This document shows positions 26,852-36,324 of a stretch of 64,000 bases of DNA, one piece after another. The DNA is from Nocardia asteroides (GTDB lineage: Bacteria; Actinomycetota; Actinomycetes; Mycobacteriales; Mycobacteriaceae). The stretch is taken from the NCBI GenBank assembly GCA_019930625.1, contig CP082844.1:6076001-6140000 (forward strand), given 5' to 3'. A program made the translations under genes and the position numbers. The first letter of the stretch is position 1; every line of letters starts with the position of its first letter. The notes beneath the pieces are model-generated. The model had not been told where the DNA came from. It ran no database searches and was given only the letters and a program-made list of their open reading frames with translations.

Positions 26852-28045
26852 GTGCGGGCGTTATTGGTGGCCAGCGGGTCGCGTGGGGACGTCGAGCCGC
26901 TGTTGGGGCTCGCGCTGTGGTTGCGGGAGCTCGGCGCCCAAGCGCGTGTGTGCGCGCCGCCGGACATCGCGCCGCGTTGCGCTGAGCTCGGGTTGTCGCT
27001 GGTGCCGCTGGGGCCGCTGAAGGCCGGTTCGGGAGGCGGGAGGCTGTCGCGGGTCGAACTGTCGCAGTACGTGACCGATTGGCCCGCGATTCAGTTCGAC
27101 ACGATCCTTCCAGCGGCCGCCGGATGCGACGTGGTCGTCGCATCCGGCGTGACACAGATCGCGGCCCGGTCCGTCGCCGAGAAGCTGGGCATCCACTACC
27201 AGTACGTCACCTACCAGCCGACCACCCTGCCCTCGCCACATCACCCGCCGATGCCGCTGCCGGGCGATCGACCCGCACCGGCCGCCATCGGCAACCAGCT
27301 GCTGTGGGAAATCGACACCCACGGTTGGAACGCGCAGTTCGGTTACCCGCTCAACACCGGCCGGGCGGCGCTCGGGCTACCGCCGGTAGCCGCGGTACGC
27401 GACCACGTCATCACCGAGAGCCCATGGCTGGCCGCGGACCCGGTCCTGGGTCCATGGTCGCCATCGCCGGATCTGAACGTTGTGCAGACCGGTGCCTGGA
27501 TCGTGCCCGACGAACGCGCATTGCCCCCCGAGTTGTCGGCGTTCTTGGACGCTGGCACACCACCGGTGTACGTCGGGTTCGGCAGTATGCCGATGCGCGC
27601 CGGCATCGCCCGGGCGGCGATCGAAGCGATCCGCGCCCACAACCGCCGTGTGCTTCTTTCTCGTGGCTGGGCCGAGTTGGCTTTGACCGATGACCTGCCC
27701 GATTGCATGGCCGTCGGCGAGGTCGACCATCAGGCGCTGTTCGCTCGGGTCGCCGCCGTCATCCACCACGGCGGCGCCGGCACGACGACGGCCGCCGCAC
27801 GGGCGGGCGCGCCTCAAGTGGTGGTACCCCAGATGATGGACCAGCCGTACTGGGCGCGCCGAGTAGCCGATCTCGGCGTCGGCGCGGCATGCGAAGACGC
27901 TGACCCCAGCACCGCGTCGTTGTCCGCCGCTTTAGACATCGCCTTGGCATCCACCACCCGAGCGCGCGCGAGCGCGGTGGCCGACATGATCCGCGCGGAC
28001 GGGGCGGCGGTGGCGGCGAAACTGCTGATCGACGCGATCAGCTGA
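26852..28045 (+). CDS. GT1 glycosyltransferase (vancomycin GtfB / sterol glucosyltransferase type)
   Basis: The 397-aa GT-B protein begins MRALLVASGSRGDVEPLLGLALWL, the standard N-terminal signature, and has GFGSMP and the donor motif AVIHHGGAGTTTAAARAG with PQMMDQPYWA. These features place it with actinobacterial glycosyltransferases acting on glycopeptides, sterols or phenolic lipids. It starts at a GTG with no strong ribosome site; a short open frame ends four bases before it. It is outside the main cluster and no acceptor can be inferred. Confidence 0.88.
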   Translation: MRALLVASGSRGDVEPLLGLALWLRELGAQARVCAPPDIAPRCAELGLSLVPLGPLKAGSGGGRLSRVELSQYVTDWPAIQFDTILPAAAGCDVVVASGVTQIAARSVAEKLGIHYQYVTYQPTTLPSPHHPPMPLPGDRPAPAAIGNQLLWEIDTHGWNAQFGYPLNTGRAALGLPPVAAVRDHVITESPWLAADPVLGPWSPSPDLNVVQTGAWIVPDERALPPELSAFLDAGTPPVYVGFGSMPMRAGIARAAIEAIRAHNRRVLLSRGWAELALTDDLPDCMAVGEVDHQALFARVAAVIHHGGAGTTTAAARAGAPQVVVPQMMDQPYWARRVADLGVGAACEDADPSTASLSAALDIALASTTRARASAVADMIRADGAAVAAKLLIDAIS

Positions 28046-28216
28046 GACTCCACCCGCACCCGGCCCGATGCGGACACGATCGCGGGTCGCCGGTCTGCGA
28101 TGGTGTGTGGCTCTGCCACCGGCCCGCACCCCGGCGCCCCGAACGCGAACACCTATGTCTCCCGCCGATTGTGCCCTATCCGTTGTCGCGTCGGAACCCG
28201 GTGCTGGGTAGACGAT

Positions 28217-28369
28217 TCAGAACGCGTAGCGGTGGTATTGGGCGATCATCCGCACGGCCGGAACCAGTGATATCAGTTTGCCCATCAACCGGTAGCCGCG
28301 GGACACGCCCTGTTCGAACGACTCGGAGTCGAATACCGATATCGCATCCCCGGTCGCAACGGTGGACAT
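28217..28369 (-). CDS. Possible 50-aa small protein
   Basis: An ATG-started frame encodes MSTVATGDAISVFDSESF and ends with a hydrophobic-basic stretch KLISLVPAVRMIAQYHRYAF. Composition is protein-like, unlike the Arg/Pro-rich shadow frames around it, but no ribosome site is visible and no family is recognised. It may also be the 3' remnant of a larger gene. Confidence 0.35.
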   Translation of the reverse strand: MSTVATGDAISVFDSESFEQGVSRGYRLMGKLISLVPAVRMIAQYHRYAF

Positions 28370-28398
28370 TTCTGACACAGCCCGATTTGCCGGAGGAC

Positions 28399-28719
28399 AT
28401 GACGTTGTTCGCGGAACTGTTCCGGCTCGACGTCTCGGTGGTGCGGGCGGCTGGCACGGTGGCGTTGCCGAGTCCTGCCGATCGGGGGACCGGGTTCCGT
28501 GCGTGGGTCGTGTGCCCGCGCAGTGGTTTCCGGATTTCCGGGAGTGTTGTGGTCGCCGCGATTCGTGGCTGTGCCGCCGAGCGCGCCGCTCGCCGGAGGA
28601 CGGGCCGCGTGTATGCGCAGGGGTGCGAAGGGGCCCTGGATCATGTTGGTGCACTGCGGGTTCGGCACATGCGATACTTGTTTGCTGGCGCGCTACAAGA
28701 GCGTAGGGAGCGACAGTGA
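28399..28719 (+). CDS. Hypothetical ORF (106 aa), weak
   Basis: It has a good CGGAGG ribosome site before the ATG and a plausible first half (MTLFAELFRLDVSVVRAAG). The second half becomes Arg-rich and overlaps the better-supported small ORF at 28643-28726 in another frame. It may be a short gene that ends earlier by frameshift, or chance. Confidence 0.3.
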   Translation: MTLFAELFRLDVSVVRAAGTVALPSPADRGTGFRAWVVCPRSGFRISGSVVVAAIRGCAAERAARRRTGRVYAQGCEGALDHVGALRVRHMRYLFAGALQERRERQ

Positions 28720-28726
28720 ACCGTGA
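28643..28726 (+). CDS. Micro-ORF with CxxC motif (27 aa)
   Basis: The ORF encodes MLVHCGFGTCDTCLLARYK and a short acidic tail. GAAGGGG lies about ten bases upstream, and the stop overlaps the next small gene by 11 bp. The three cysteines (C, CDTC) suggest metal or thiol chemistry if it is made. An in-frame ATG ten codons upstream is an alternative start. Family not recognised. Confidence 0.4.
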   Translation: MLVHCGFGTCDTCLLARYKSVGSDSEP

Positions 28727-28943
28727 TGAGCGGCGGGAATCTCCGAGGCCTTGCGAGCCGGATGTCCACCTGTCGGTGTTCTGGCACGGTGCCCGGATGG
28801 ACTTCGTCGCGTGCGTCACCGCCGCGTGCTTGTTCGTGCAGGAGTGGCGTGCCCGGCACTGGCACGAGGCGGTCGAGGTGTCGGCCGACGACACCGACGG
28901 GTATCCGCGCTTGCCCTGTGAGCGGCTGTATCTGGAACCGTGA
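28716..28943 (+). CDS. Small hypothetical protein (75 aa)
   Basis: A GTG with AGGGAG five bases upstream starts a 75-aa acidic protein containing LSVFWHGARMDFVACVTAAC, WRARHWHEAVEVSADD and GYPRLPCERLYLEP. Balanced composition and the hydrophobic-aromatic core suggest a real folded small protein. It overlaps the CxxC micro-ORF, so the two may be coupled. A strong hairpin follows directly after the stop. Family not recognised. Confidence 0.55.
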   Translation: MNRDERRESPRPCEPDVHLSVFWHGARMDFVACVTAACLFVQEWRARHWHEAVEVSADDTDGYPRLPCERLYLEP

Positions 28944-28949
28944 GAGCGC

Positions 28950-28980
28950 TGTGGCCCTGAGCGTAATACTCAGGGCCACA
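28950..28980. terminator. Bidirectional terminator hairpin
   Basis: TGTGGCCCTGAG and CTCAGGGCCACA form a perfect 12-bp stem around a 7-base loop between convergent genes. It shares the TGTGGCC/GGCCACAATGC frame with the hairpin at 24433-24462. Confidence 0.8.
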
Positions 28981-28998
28981 ATGCTTTCGGCGCGCCGC

Positions 28999-30831
28999 CT
29001 ACTTGACGTTGATCACCCGATCGGAGGGTTCCTTGGCGTACAGCGCCTCGATCTCGGCCTGGTACTCGGCCGCGATGGGGGCGCGCTTGAGCGACATCTT
29101 CGGAGTCAGCTCCTCACCGCCGGGCTCCCACACGGCACCGAGGATGGTGAACCGCTTGATCTGCTCGACCCGCGACAGTTTGGCGTTGCCCGCCTGCACC
29201 GCCGCCAGCACCTCGTCGACGATCTGGGGGCGGGTGGCCAGGGCGGCGATGTCCTCGCCGGTGGCGTCGAGTTCCTTGGCGCGGATCGCGGCGACGTCGG
29301 GGTCGAGCACGATCAGCGCGGCGATGTAGGGCTTGGCGTCGCCGATCGCGACGGCCTGGCCGATCAGCGAGGAAGCGGCCTTCACCGCGTTCTCGATGTT
29401 GCTGGGGGCGATGTTCTTGCCCGCCTCGTTGATGATCAATTCCTTCTTGCGGTCCACGATCCGCAGGTAACCATCCGCGTCGAGAGTGCCGACATCACCG
29501 GTGTGCAGCCAGCCGTCGGCGTCGATGGCCTCGGCGGTCTTGTCGGGCATGTTGCGGTAGCCGCGGGTGACGATCGGTCCGCGCACCAGCACCTCGCCGT
29601 CGGCGTCCAGCCGCAGTTCCATGCCGTCGACCGGGCGCCCCACCGAGCCGGGGCGGGGCTTGTCCAGCTCGGTGAAGGTGCCCACGCCGGTGGTCTCCGA
29701 CATGCCCCACACCTCGCTCACAGTGAAGCCGAGACCCAAGAAGTATTCCAACGTCTCCGGCGGGATCGGGGCGGCGCCGGAGGAGGCGACGGTCAGCTGA
29801 TCCAAGCCGAGTGCGTGGCGCAACTTGGACAACACCAGCGTCTCGGCGATCTTGTGCTGCGCGCTCAGCAGAGGACCGCGACCCTTGCCTGCCAGATCGG
29901 CGCGCGCGGCGGCGACTCCGGTGGCGATCGCCCAGTTGGCCAGCGCTTTCTTGACCGGGCTCGACTCTTCGGCGAGCTTGCCCTCCACACCGGCCTTGAT
30001 CTTCTGCCACACGCGGGGCACGCCGAAGAAGGCGGTCGGGCGCGCGTCGGGCAGCGCCGCGGCGACTTCGCGCGGGTCGGGCACGGTGGTGATCTGGATG
30101 CCGGTGAGCAGGTTGATCGCGTGGGCGGAGATCCGGTCGGCGACGTGCGCGGCGGGCAGGTAGGAGACTGCGCGGTCGTCCAGGCCGACCTGTAGCGGGC
30201 CGTTGACCAGGGCGATGATCTGGGCGAGCACGTTGCGGTGGGTGATCTCCACACCCTTGGACGGCCCCGTGGTGCCGGAGGTGTAGATCAGGGTGGCCAG
30301 ATCGTCGGCGCCGACGGCCTGCCATGCGGCGTCGAAATCGAAGTCGGCGGCGGGGGCGGCCTCGACCTGCTCCAGGGTGATGGCGCCCTCGGCGGGACCG
30401 TCGACCATGATGATGTGCTCGATCGGCACACCGGAGGCGGTGATGCGGTCGAGGAAGACCTGTTCGGTCACGACGACTTTGTTGCCCGCGTTGGTGAACA
30501 GGTGGGTGATCTGGTCGGGGGAGCTGGTGTTGTAGATCGAGAACGGGGTGGCGCCCAGGTGCAGTGCGGCGGTGTCGACGAGGTTGAATTCGGGGCGGTT
30601 GGTCAGCATGATGCCGACGGTGTCGCCGTGGCCGATGCCGAGACCGGCCAGGCCCGCGGCGATCGAGCGCACCCGTTCGGCGTACTCGCGCCAGGTGTAT
30701 TCCTGCGTGCCGCCGACCTTGCGCAAGGCGATCTGCTCCGGGCGCAGCCGCGCGGTCTCCTGGAATGCGGCGGGCACGGTGTACACCGTCTTGCCCGATT
30801 GGTGCGCGTATCCGATTTCTGTTGTCGTCAT
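28999..30831 (-). CDS. Long-chain acyl-CoA/AMP ligase (FadD15-like)
   Basis: The 610-aa ANL-superfamily enzyme has P-loop YTSGTTGPSKGVEITHRN, the A5-type motif VWGMSETTG, DGWLHTGDVG, and the A8/A10 region VDRKKELIINEAGKNIAPSNIEN. It adenylates a fatty acid and transfers it to CoA. Start is the ATG at MTTTEIG with AGGGAT just upstream. A second, similar enzyme is encoded at 50026-51873. It is not adjacent to the PKS genes but could supply acyl starters. Confidence 0.9.
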   Translation of the reverse strand: MTTTEIGYAHQSGKTVYTVPAAFQETARLRPEQIALRKVGGTQEYTWREYAERVRSIAAGLAGLGIGHGDTVGIMLTNRPEFNLVDTAALHLGATPFSIYNTSSPDQITHLFTNAGNKVVVTEQVFLDRITASGVPIEHIIMVDGPAEGAITLEQVEAAPAADFDFDAAWQAVGADDLATLIYTSGTTGPSKGVEITHRNVLAQIIALVNGPLQVGLDDRAVSYLPAAHVADRISAHAINLLTGIQITTVPDPREVAAALPDARPTAFFGVPRVWQKIKAGVEGKLAEESSPVKKALANWAIATGVAAARADLAGKGRGPLLSAQHKIAETLVLSKLRHALGLDQLTVASSGAAPIPPETLEYFLGLGFTVSEVWGMSETTGVGTFTELDKPRPGSVGRPVDGMELRLDADGEVLVRGPIVTRGYRNMPDKTAEAIDADGWLHTGDVGTLDADGYLRIVDRKKELIINEAGKNIAPSNIENAVKAASSLIGQAVAIGDAKPYIAALIVLDPDVAAIRAKELDATGEDIAALATRPQIVDEVLAAVQAGNAKLSRVEQIKRFTILGAVWEPGGEELTPKMSLKRAPIAAEYQAEIEALYAKEPSDRVINVK

Positions 30832-31109
30832 ATCCCTGTTCCCGATATCGCTGGGGGTGAACCGGACGCCGGTGTGCGCCGATGCCCGATCCGAAACTCG
30901 AAATTTGACGTGATGCGGTGAATGCTCCATCAGTCTCTCACGAGTCGGTGCGCCACGTGTGGCGCGGCTCACTCATCGTAGCCAGACGCGGCAATCCGGG
31001 TGGGCCGAACTTCAACAATCCTTCAGGCAATGATCGGGCTCGTCGCCGCACTGCGGACTGCCGGATCACTGCCCTTACGACGAACCGGTGCCGGGCGTCG
31101 CCAGGCCGG

Positions 31110-32612
31110 TCAAGGCTCGTGTACGGCCAGCCGGGAAATCCTGTCGATCTCACTGGGTAGCGGCATGGCTCCGGGAACGTCGCCCACCGATTGGGTCGCC
31201 ACCATGGCGGCGGTCGCCCAGAGGTAGTCCTCGCGTGCGGCGGGGCGCCGCGATGTGAGCAGACGGTAGACCAGAGCGGCGCAGAAGGCGGCATGAGCGC
31301 CGACAGAGCGCTCGAGCGCGGTCGGATAGGGCTGGAATCGGTCGTCGACCTCATCCGACCACACCGCGCACCGGAAATCCCGCAGCGCGCACACCGTGCC
31401 CACGCCGAGCGCCCGCAACCGCGTCGCGGTCTGTGCACCGCATGCGGTCGCGCCGTCGGCGACCATCGCCAGCGCCTCCAGGTCCTTGTCGCCGCCGACG
31501 AGGTAGTCCACCACGCCGAGATGCCGATACAGGTATTGCGGGCGATCCAGGCGCGGGGCCGGATGCGCGACCACCAGCGGGCGGGCCGGGAGCTTGCGCA
31601 GCTGGGCCAAGATCAGCTCGAGCACCCCGGCGGGTTGCTCGAAGGTCAGCAGCAGCGCCTCGGAACCCGCGATCGCCGATGCGATGGCGTGGCCGCGTAA
31701 ATCCGGGGCGCTCAACCGGATTCGCTCGTCTTTGCAGCCGACTCGGCTGGCCACACCTGTACTCGCGACGATCACGGCCGTGACCGGTGTCGGCGCATGG
31801 GGCACCACTTTCACCAGTTCGGTGTCGACACCTTCGCTGCGCAGATACTCCAGGATGCGGTCGCCTGCGCCGTCGTCGCCCACCGCCGAGATCAGCCGCA
31901 CCCGCAGGCCGAGCCGGGCGGCCGCGACGGCGCGGGTGAGTCCCTTGCCACCGGGATGCTCCTGATAACTGCCGCGCGCGGCGGCACCCGGACCGGGGAT
32001 CTCGTCGACCACGTACATGTGGTCGATGACCGCGTCGCCGATCACGGTCACCACGCCGCGGCGATCTGACGAATTCCGTTGCGGAGCAAACTCTTTCGAT
32101 GAGAAATCAGCGTCCACGGCATGTGCTCCGGCGAATACCGAGGCCGTGGCCAACCGCACGGCCAGTTCGGCGAACGCGCGACGCGCGGGAGTCCCGCGCA
32201 GGGACCGCACCGTCAGCGTGCGGGGAATCGGTTGCGCCCCGGACGTTTCGTGCAGAACCGACCATTTTTCGGTGAGGTATTCGCGGCGCTCGCCCAGATC
32301 ATGGGCGTAGAGCCGGGCGGGATCCACATCCGGGGGCGGATTTTCGCGCAACAGTCCCAGCGACAATTCCGCGTCGGTGATGAAACGATCACTGGGCGTC
32401 AATCGTCGCGCCAGCTCACGTACCACCGGCAGCACCGCCTCTTCCCGCGGGACGCCCGCCCGTCGCGCGAACTGGCGCACTGCCAGCAGATCCAGTAGCG
32501 GCAGCACGTCGATCTCGGTGCTGCGCAACCGATCCGAGCTCAGACCCGAGCGCGTGCACAGCCGGGTGAGGATATCGCGAATGGCAACCATTCCCGGATC
32601 GGGCGCGACCAT
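31110..32612 (-). CDS. PfkB-like sugar kinase fold with extra N-terminal domain, catalytic Asp missing
   Basis: The 500-aa protein starts at an ATG with GGAGG nine bases upstream. Residues about 185-500 are a ribokinase/PfkB fold: VTVIGDAVIDHMYVVDEIP, then the substrate-loop signature HPGGKGLTRAVAAARLG. But where active kinases have DTxGAGD near the C terminus, this protein has ERSVGAHAAF, so both the leading Asp and the catalytic base Asp are absent. About 185 N-terminal residues (helical, Arg/Leu-rich) match no family I recognise. It may be a non-catalytic sugar or nucleoside sensor; that is inference. Confidence 0.75.
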   Translation of the reverse strand: MVAPDPGMVAIRDILTRLCTRSGLSSDRLRSTEIDVLPLLDLLAVRQFARRAGVPREEAVLPVVRELARRLTPSDRFITDAELSLGLLRENPPPDVDPARLYAHDLGERREYLTEKWSVLHETSGAQPIPRTLTVRSLRGTPARRAFAELAVRLATASVFAGAHAVDADFSSKEFAPQRNSSDRRGVVTVIGDAVIDHMYVVDEIPGPGAAARGSYQEHPGGKGLTRAVAAARLGLRVRLISAVGDDGAGDRILEYLRSEGVDTELVKVVPHAPTPVTAVIVASTGVASRVGCKDERIRLSAPDLRGHAIASAIAGSEALLLTFEQPAGVLELILAQLRKLPARPLVVAHPAPRLDRPQYLYRHLGVVDYLVGGDKDLEALAMVADGATACGAQTATRLRALGVGTVCALRDFRCAVWSDEVDDRFQPYPTALERSVGAHAAFCAALVYRLLTSRRPAAREDYLWATAAMVATQSVGDVPGAMPLPSEIDRISRLAVHEP

Positions 32613-33381
32613 GGCGATGCCACCTCCTCGATCGGCGGGAGACCGACGCGTGTACGCGCCTACGCCGCGCAAATCGGGTTTATCCAGCAGGCGAAATGTC
32701 AATTACCAAATTACAACGGCAATTGCACTCGGGGAACGGCAAATGCCACAATGGTTGTGGCGATCCCATCGCTCCACCAGGCGCATCGGGAGGGCTGGTG
32801 ACGAGAATGCTACTTCAGATCAAGCGGCTCCGACGGCGACGGCGGCACCGCCCCGCCGCACCGGAGATCGACCCGGCGCCGAAGTCGGTGATGGACTGAA
32901 CGGCCCGTGAGCTACGCTCGCGGCACCGAGCACCGGACATCGACCGGCCTGCGTGCTCTTCATGGCGTTTCCCCGCCGACCACGCCTCCGACGAGGACGG
33001 ATTCGTTCCAGACGTCGCCGACGCCCGGTATCCCCCTGTCACGGGCGCCGTCGGCCCCGGCAACGTCCCTCACCGGCCGCACCGCACCACGCCGCAGGCG
33101 TGGACCGCACAGCTGCGGCGAACTCACCGCCGACCCATCTCGCCGACACACCCGTACATCACCGGACCGCACCGCTGCCGAGCGACGCGCTCGACGGCTT
33201 GGGCCGGCCGCGGGCCACTCGGCCCGGGCACGGGCTGCCCGCGCCCACCGACACAGCACACGGCAGGTGCGGCACATCCACCGCGCCGCACCAACAGATG
33301 CACGACCGGAGGCATTCGTGATCATCGAACTCGAAGCGCCCTGGAGCCTGCCTCACTCCACCTGTCGCACCGGAGACCGCG
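32613..33381. other. Gap without a clear gene
   Basis: An AT-rich tract (about 32690-32760, including AATTGCAC and TTACAACGGCAATT) probably holds the promoter of the PfkB-like gene. To the right, three plus-strand frames are open in overlapping pieces between 32907 and 33380. They are rich in Pro, Arg, Thr and His, with no family signature and no consistent frame, so the stretch is either non-coding or a heavily decayed gene. Confidence 0.45.
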
Positions 33382-33765
33382 ATGACCATCCACACCACCG
33401 AGTGGACGATGACCAGTGACCTGACCCCGGAATCGGCCTGCCGCGACACCGACGCCACCGACGACTGGCGGCTGAGCTGGCTGCCGGACCGACGGCTCAC
33501 CCGCAGTCAGGCGCTGGCCGGCATGCACCTGGACGAACTGCTCAGCGACCCGCACCTCGTGCACGACCGCATGGCACAAGCCCGCGTCGACGTCTACGCC
33601 GACCAACTGGGCATCTTGCGCGACCACGCGGTGATCCTGCTCGCCAAGCGCATGGCGGCGCGGCTGGGCCGGCAATTGGCAGCGAAGGAGGATCCGGCGC
33701 CGCCGGGGCACGATACCCGCGACCGGCGATCGCACAGCCCGGAAACACCGTTCGTGCACGGCTGA
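33382..33765 (+). CDS. Hypothetical protein (127 aa)
   Basis: An ATG with GGAG eight bases upstream starts a soluble, charged protein with WRLSWLPDRRLTRSQALAGM followed by two helices (HLDELLSD, HDRMAQARVDVYADQLGI) and a disordered C terminus. WLP...LTRxQA segments occur in many short actinobacterial and phage-related hypothetical proteins. It is convergent with pyrD, with 15 bp between the stops. Function not recognised. Confidence 0.6.
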   Translation: MTIHTTEWTMTSDLTPESACRDTDATDDWRLSWLPDRRLTRSQALAGMHLDELLSDPHLVHDRMAQARVDVYADQLGILRDHAVILLAKRMAARLGRQLAAKEDPAPPGHDTRDRRSHSPETPFVHG

Positions 33766-33780
33766 ACGCCATCGCGCGGG

Positions 33781-34857
33781 TCAGGCGTGCGCTTTGTGCT
33801 CCGCGCCGACTGCCTCGCCGATGCTGCCGTACCCCTCGGCGCGCAACCGCTGCGCCAGGCCGCGATGGATCCTGCGCATCCAGAACGGACCGCCGTAGAT
33901 GAAACCGGTGTAGCCCTGCAACAGCGTCGCACCGGCGAGGACGCGTTCCCACGCCTGGTCGACGGTTTCGATACCGCCGACCGAGATCAGCACCAGACGA
34001 TCGCCGACGCGCCGGTACAGCCGCCGCAGCACTTCGAGCGAACGGTCGGCGACCGGCGGACCGGACAGACCACCCGCCCCCATGGCCTCGACCTCACCGA
34101 CCGGGGTGCGCAGGCCGTCGCGGCGGATGGTGGTGTTGGTGGCCACGATGCCTGCCAGGCCGAGTTCGACGGCCAGTTCGGCGACCGCGTCGATGTCCTC
34201 GTCGGACAGATCCGGTGCGATCTTCACCAGCACCGGCACCCGCACGCTGTCCAGCACCGCCCGCAGCAGCGGGCGCAGCGATTCGACCGCCTGCAGATCC
34301 CGCAGGCCGGGGGTGTTGGGGGAGCTGACGTTGACGACGATGAAATCGGCCAGCGGCCCCAGCAGCGCCGCGCCGGCGGCGTAGTCCGCGGCCGCGGCAT
34401 CCGGCTCGACGACCTTCGTCTTGCCGATGTTCGCGCCGATCGGCACCCCGCCACGCCGCCTGCGCAGACGTTCGGCGGCCGCGGCGGCGCCGTGGTTGTT
34501 GAAACCCATCCGGTTGATCAGCGCCCGATCGGCGGGAAGCCGGAACAGCCGCGGCGCCGGATTGCCCGGTTGCGCCTGCGCGGTGACGGTGCCGATCTCG
34601 GCGAAACCGAACCCCAACGGCGCCCAGGCATCGACGCCGTCGGCGTTCTTGTCGAAACCGGCGGCCAGGCCCAGCGGCGCGGGGAACTCGACCCCGAAGG
34701 CCTCGGTGCGCAGGATCGGATCGCGGGTGCGCAGGATCTGACTCATCGCCCAGCGCAGGGGCGGTAACCAGGCGGCGAACCGCATGGCCGCGAACACGAG
34801 GTGGTGGATGCGTTCCGGCGCGACCAGGAACATCAGTCGGAGTAGCAGGGCGTACAT
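33781..34857 (-). CDS. pyrD: Dihydroorotate dehydrogenase (quinone), class 2
   Basis: The 358-aa membrane-associated flavoprotein has the class 2 N-terminal helix ([20 protein letters not shown]), [24 protein letters not shown], the catalytic Ser in [15 protein letters not shown], and the FMN phosphate loop ISVGGI. It oxidises dihydroorotate to orotate with quinone in pyrimidine synthesis. It follows the DUF5703 and LppL-like genes, the order of the M. tuberculosis pyrD locus as recalled. Confidence 0.95.
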   Translation of the reverse strand: MYALLLRLMFLVAPERIHHLVFAAMRFAAWLPPLRWAMSQILRTRDPILRTEAFGVEFPAPLGLAAGFDKNADGVDAWAPLGFGFAEIGTVTAQAQPGNPAPRLFRLPADRALINRMGFNNHGAAAAAERLRRRRGGVPIGANIGKTKVVEPDAAAADYAAGAALLGPLADFIVVNVSSPNTPGLRDLQAVESLRPLLRAVLDSVRVPVLVKIAPDLSDEDIDAVAELAVELGLAGIVATNTTIRRDGLRTPVGEVEAMGAGGLSGPPVADRSLEVLRRLYRRVGDRLVLISVGGIETVDQAWERVLAGATLLQGYTGFIYGGPFWMRRIHRGLAQRLRAEGYGSIGEAVGAEHKAHA

Positions 34858-34861
34858 CGGC

Positions 34862-35161
34862 TCACATTCCGGGTTCGGGCTGGGGTAGTAGTGCGGATTT
34901 TCGCCGCCGCAGCAGCACCCGCCTGCTGCCGTCGGTGTAGGCCCGCACGCGGGAGAGTTCCCAGCCACCGAACTCGGCCTGGATCGCCAGCCGCATGGAC
35001 GCGGTCACCCGCGTGACATCCGGCGGCAGCCGCAGCGGCACGTACTCGTAGTCGTCGCTCGTGGTTTCCCAGCCCGCGGGCAGCGCGCGCCCGCGCCCCC
35101 GATGAGCTGTCGGATCAGCAGATGCCGCGGAATCGTCGCCCGCGCGTGATGTCCGAGCCAT
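34862..35161 (-). CDS. DUF5703-type conserved protein
   Basis: The 99-aa protein has the conserved core [23 protein letters not shown] and [21 protein letters not shown]. It corresponds in position to Rv2137c. Its ATG shares a base with the stop of the upstream lipoprotein gene (TGATG), and pyrD starts five bases after it, so the three form an operon. Role unknown. Confidence 0.8.
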   Translation of the reverse strand: MARTSRAGDDSAASADPTAHRGRGRALPAGWETTSDDYEYVPLRLPPDVTRVTASMRLAIQAEFGGWELSRVRAYTDGSRRVLLRRRKSALLPQPEPGM

Positions 35162-36171
35162 CAGTGCCCTCTCTTCCGATCGTCCGCACCGATCCGTTGC
35201 AGACCCTCGCCGGTCGCGGACCCTACGAACAGATCGCCGGTGCGTTGCTCGATGGCCACCGAGTTCGGTTGCCGGACGGTGGCGTAGCGGCCCACTTCCT
35301 TCGGTATACCAGTCGACAGGTCGAATCCGACGACCTCGTTGCGCTGCGTGCACGTCACCCACACGGTGTCGGACCGCTGATCGTAGGCAAGTGCGTAAGG
35401 CGAAGATCCTACCGGGAAACGCTGGCGCAACACGAGCGGTCCGGCGGTGTAGACCAGCAGTTCGCCCCCGGCGGTATCGGTGACCACGAACCGGCCGCGT
35501 GTGTCGCCGATCAGCTGCGTGGCCCCGTCACCGGCCCGCAGCGCCAATCCGGGGCGCTGCTGGGCCGGGTCGAACTCGAAGATCGCGGTCTGACGCCGGT
35601 CGAGCACGGTGAGCTTGCCGTCGGCTTCGGCGAGTGCGTCGGCGGAGACGAGCCCGGACACGGTGTGGGTCACCTCGCCGCCGGGGGCAAGCTCCAGTAC
35701 CCGGCCGTCGGCGGTGCCGACGAGCAACCCGCCGTCCCGGCGGGCGCGTACCGACCGCACGTCGCCGTCGACGGCCACCTCACCGACCGCGCCCGAGGTC
35801 AGATCCACCCGCAGCACCCGGCCCGGCGCGGCCGCCAGCATCTCACCCGGCCTGCCCGGCGCGAGACCGCCGGCACGCTTCGGCAGCCGCACCGTGCGGA
35901 CCACGGGCGGGGCGGCGTCAGGGTCGATGACGGTGAGAACGGCGCCGTCCAGGCCCACCAGCAGCCCGCTGGAGGGATCGGCTTCCAGCGCGGTGATCGG
36001 GCCCGCGGGCAGTACCCGCCCGGCCGGCGGTGTCGTCGCCGCGGGCGCGTCCGCGGCGGTGGCCGGTTCCCTGGTCGGCAGATCGGGACCGCCGCCGGAG
36101 GAGCATCCCGCCAGCAACGCCAGCACCGCCACACCCGCGAATGCCGAGACGACCGAGCCGCGAGGGCGCAT
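35161..36171 (-). CDS. lppL: LppL-like lipoprotein with beta-propeller repeats
   Basis: The 336-aa protein has a signal peptide and lipobox (VLALLAGCSS, Cys about residue 23), a Pro/Ala-rich tether, then blades of about 45 residues with recurring GRVLxVDL/DGRVLELA strands, resembling YncE/SMP-30-like propellers. It should be a secreted, lipid-anchored binding protein. Position relative to pyrD matches LppL (Rv2138). Its stop overlaps the DUF5703 start. Confidence 0.8.
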   Translation of the reverse strand: MRPRGSVVSAFAGVAVLALLAGCSSGGGPDLPTREPATAADAPAATTPPAGRVLPAGPITALEADPSSGLLVGLDGAVLTVIDPDAAPPVVRTVRLPKRAGGLAPGRPGEMLAAAPGRVLRVDLTSGAVGEVAVDGDVRSVRARRDGGLLVGTADGRVLELAPGGEVTHTVSGLVSADALAEADGKLTVLDRRQTAIFEFDPAQQRPGLALRAGDGATQLIGDTRGRFVVTDTAGGELLVYTAGPLVLRQRFPVGSSPYALAYDQRSDTVWVTCTQRNEVVGFDLSTGIPKEVGRYATVRQPNSVAIEQRTGDLFVGSATGEGLQRIGADDRKRGH

Positions 36172-36324
36172 CCACCGAACTCCTTCTACCGACGAATCAT
36201 CCGCAACCTTTCCATCTGACCATGATGACGTAACGAACCGACCGACCGGGTATCGGCTCGAGCGGAATGTCGGTGCTCAGGGTTACGGTGGAGTCTCACA
36301 CCGTCCGATACAGGGAGATCCGGG

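Noticed and set aside
32696..32899. Small basic ORF (QIKRLRRRRRHR) upstream of the PfkB-like gene
   Set aside because: Overlaps the AT-rich promoter stretch and has no family or ribosome support.
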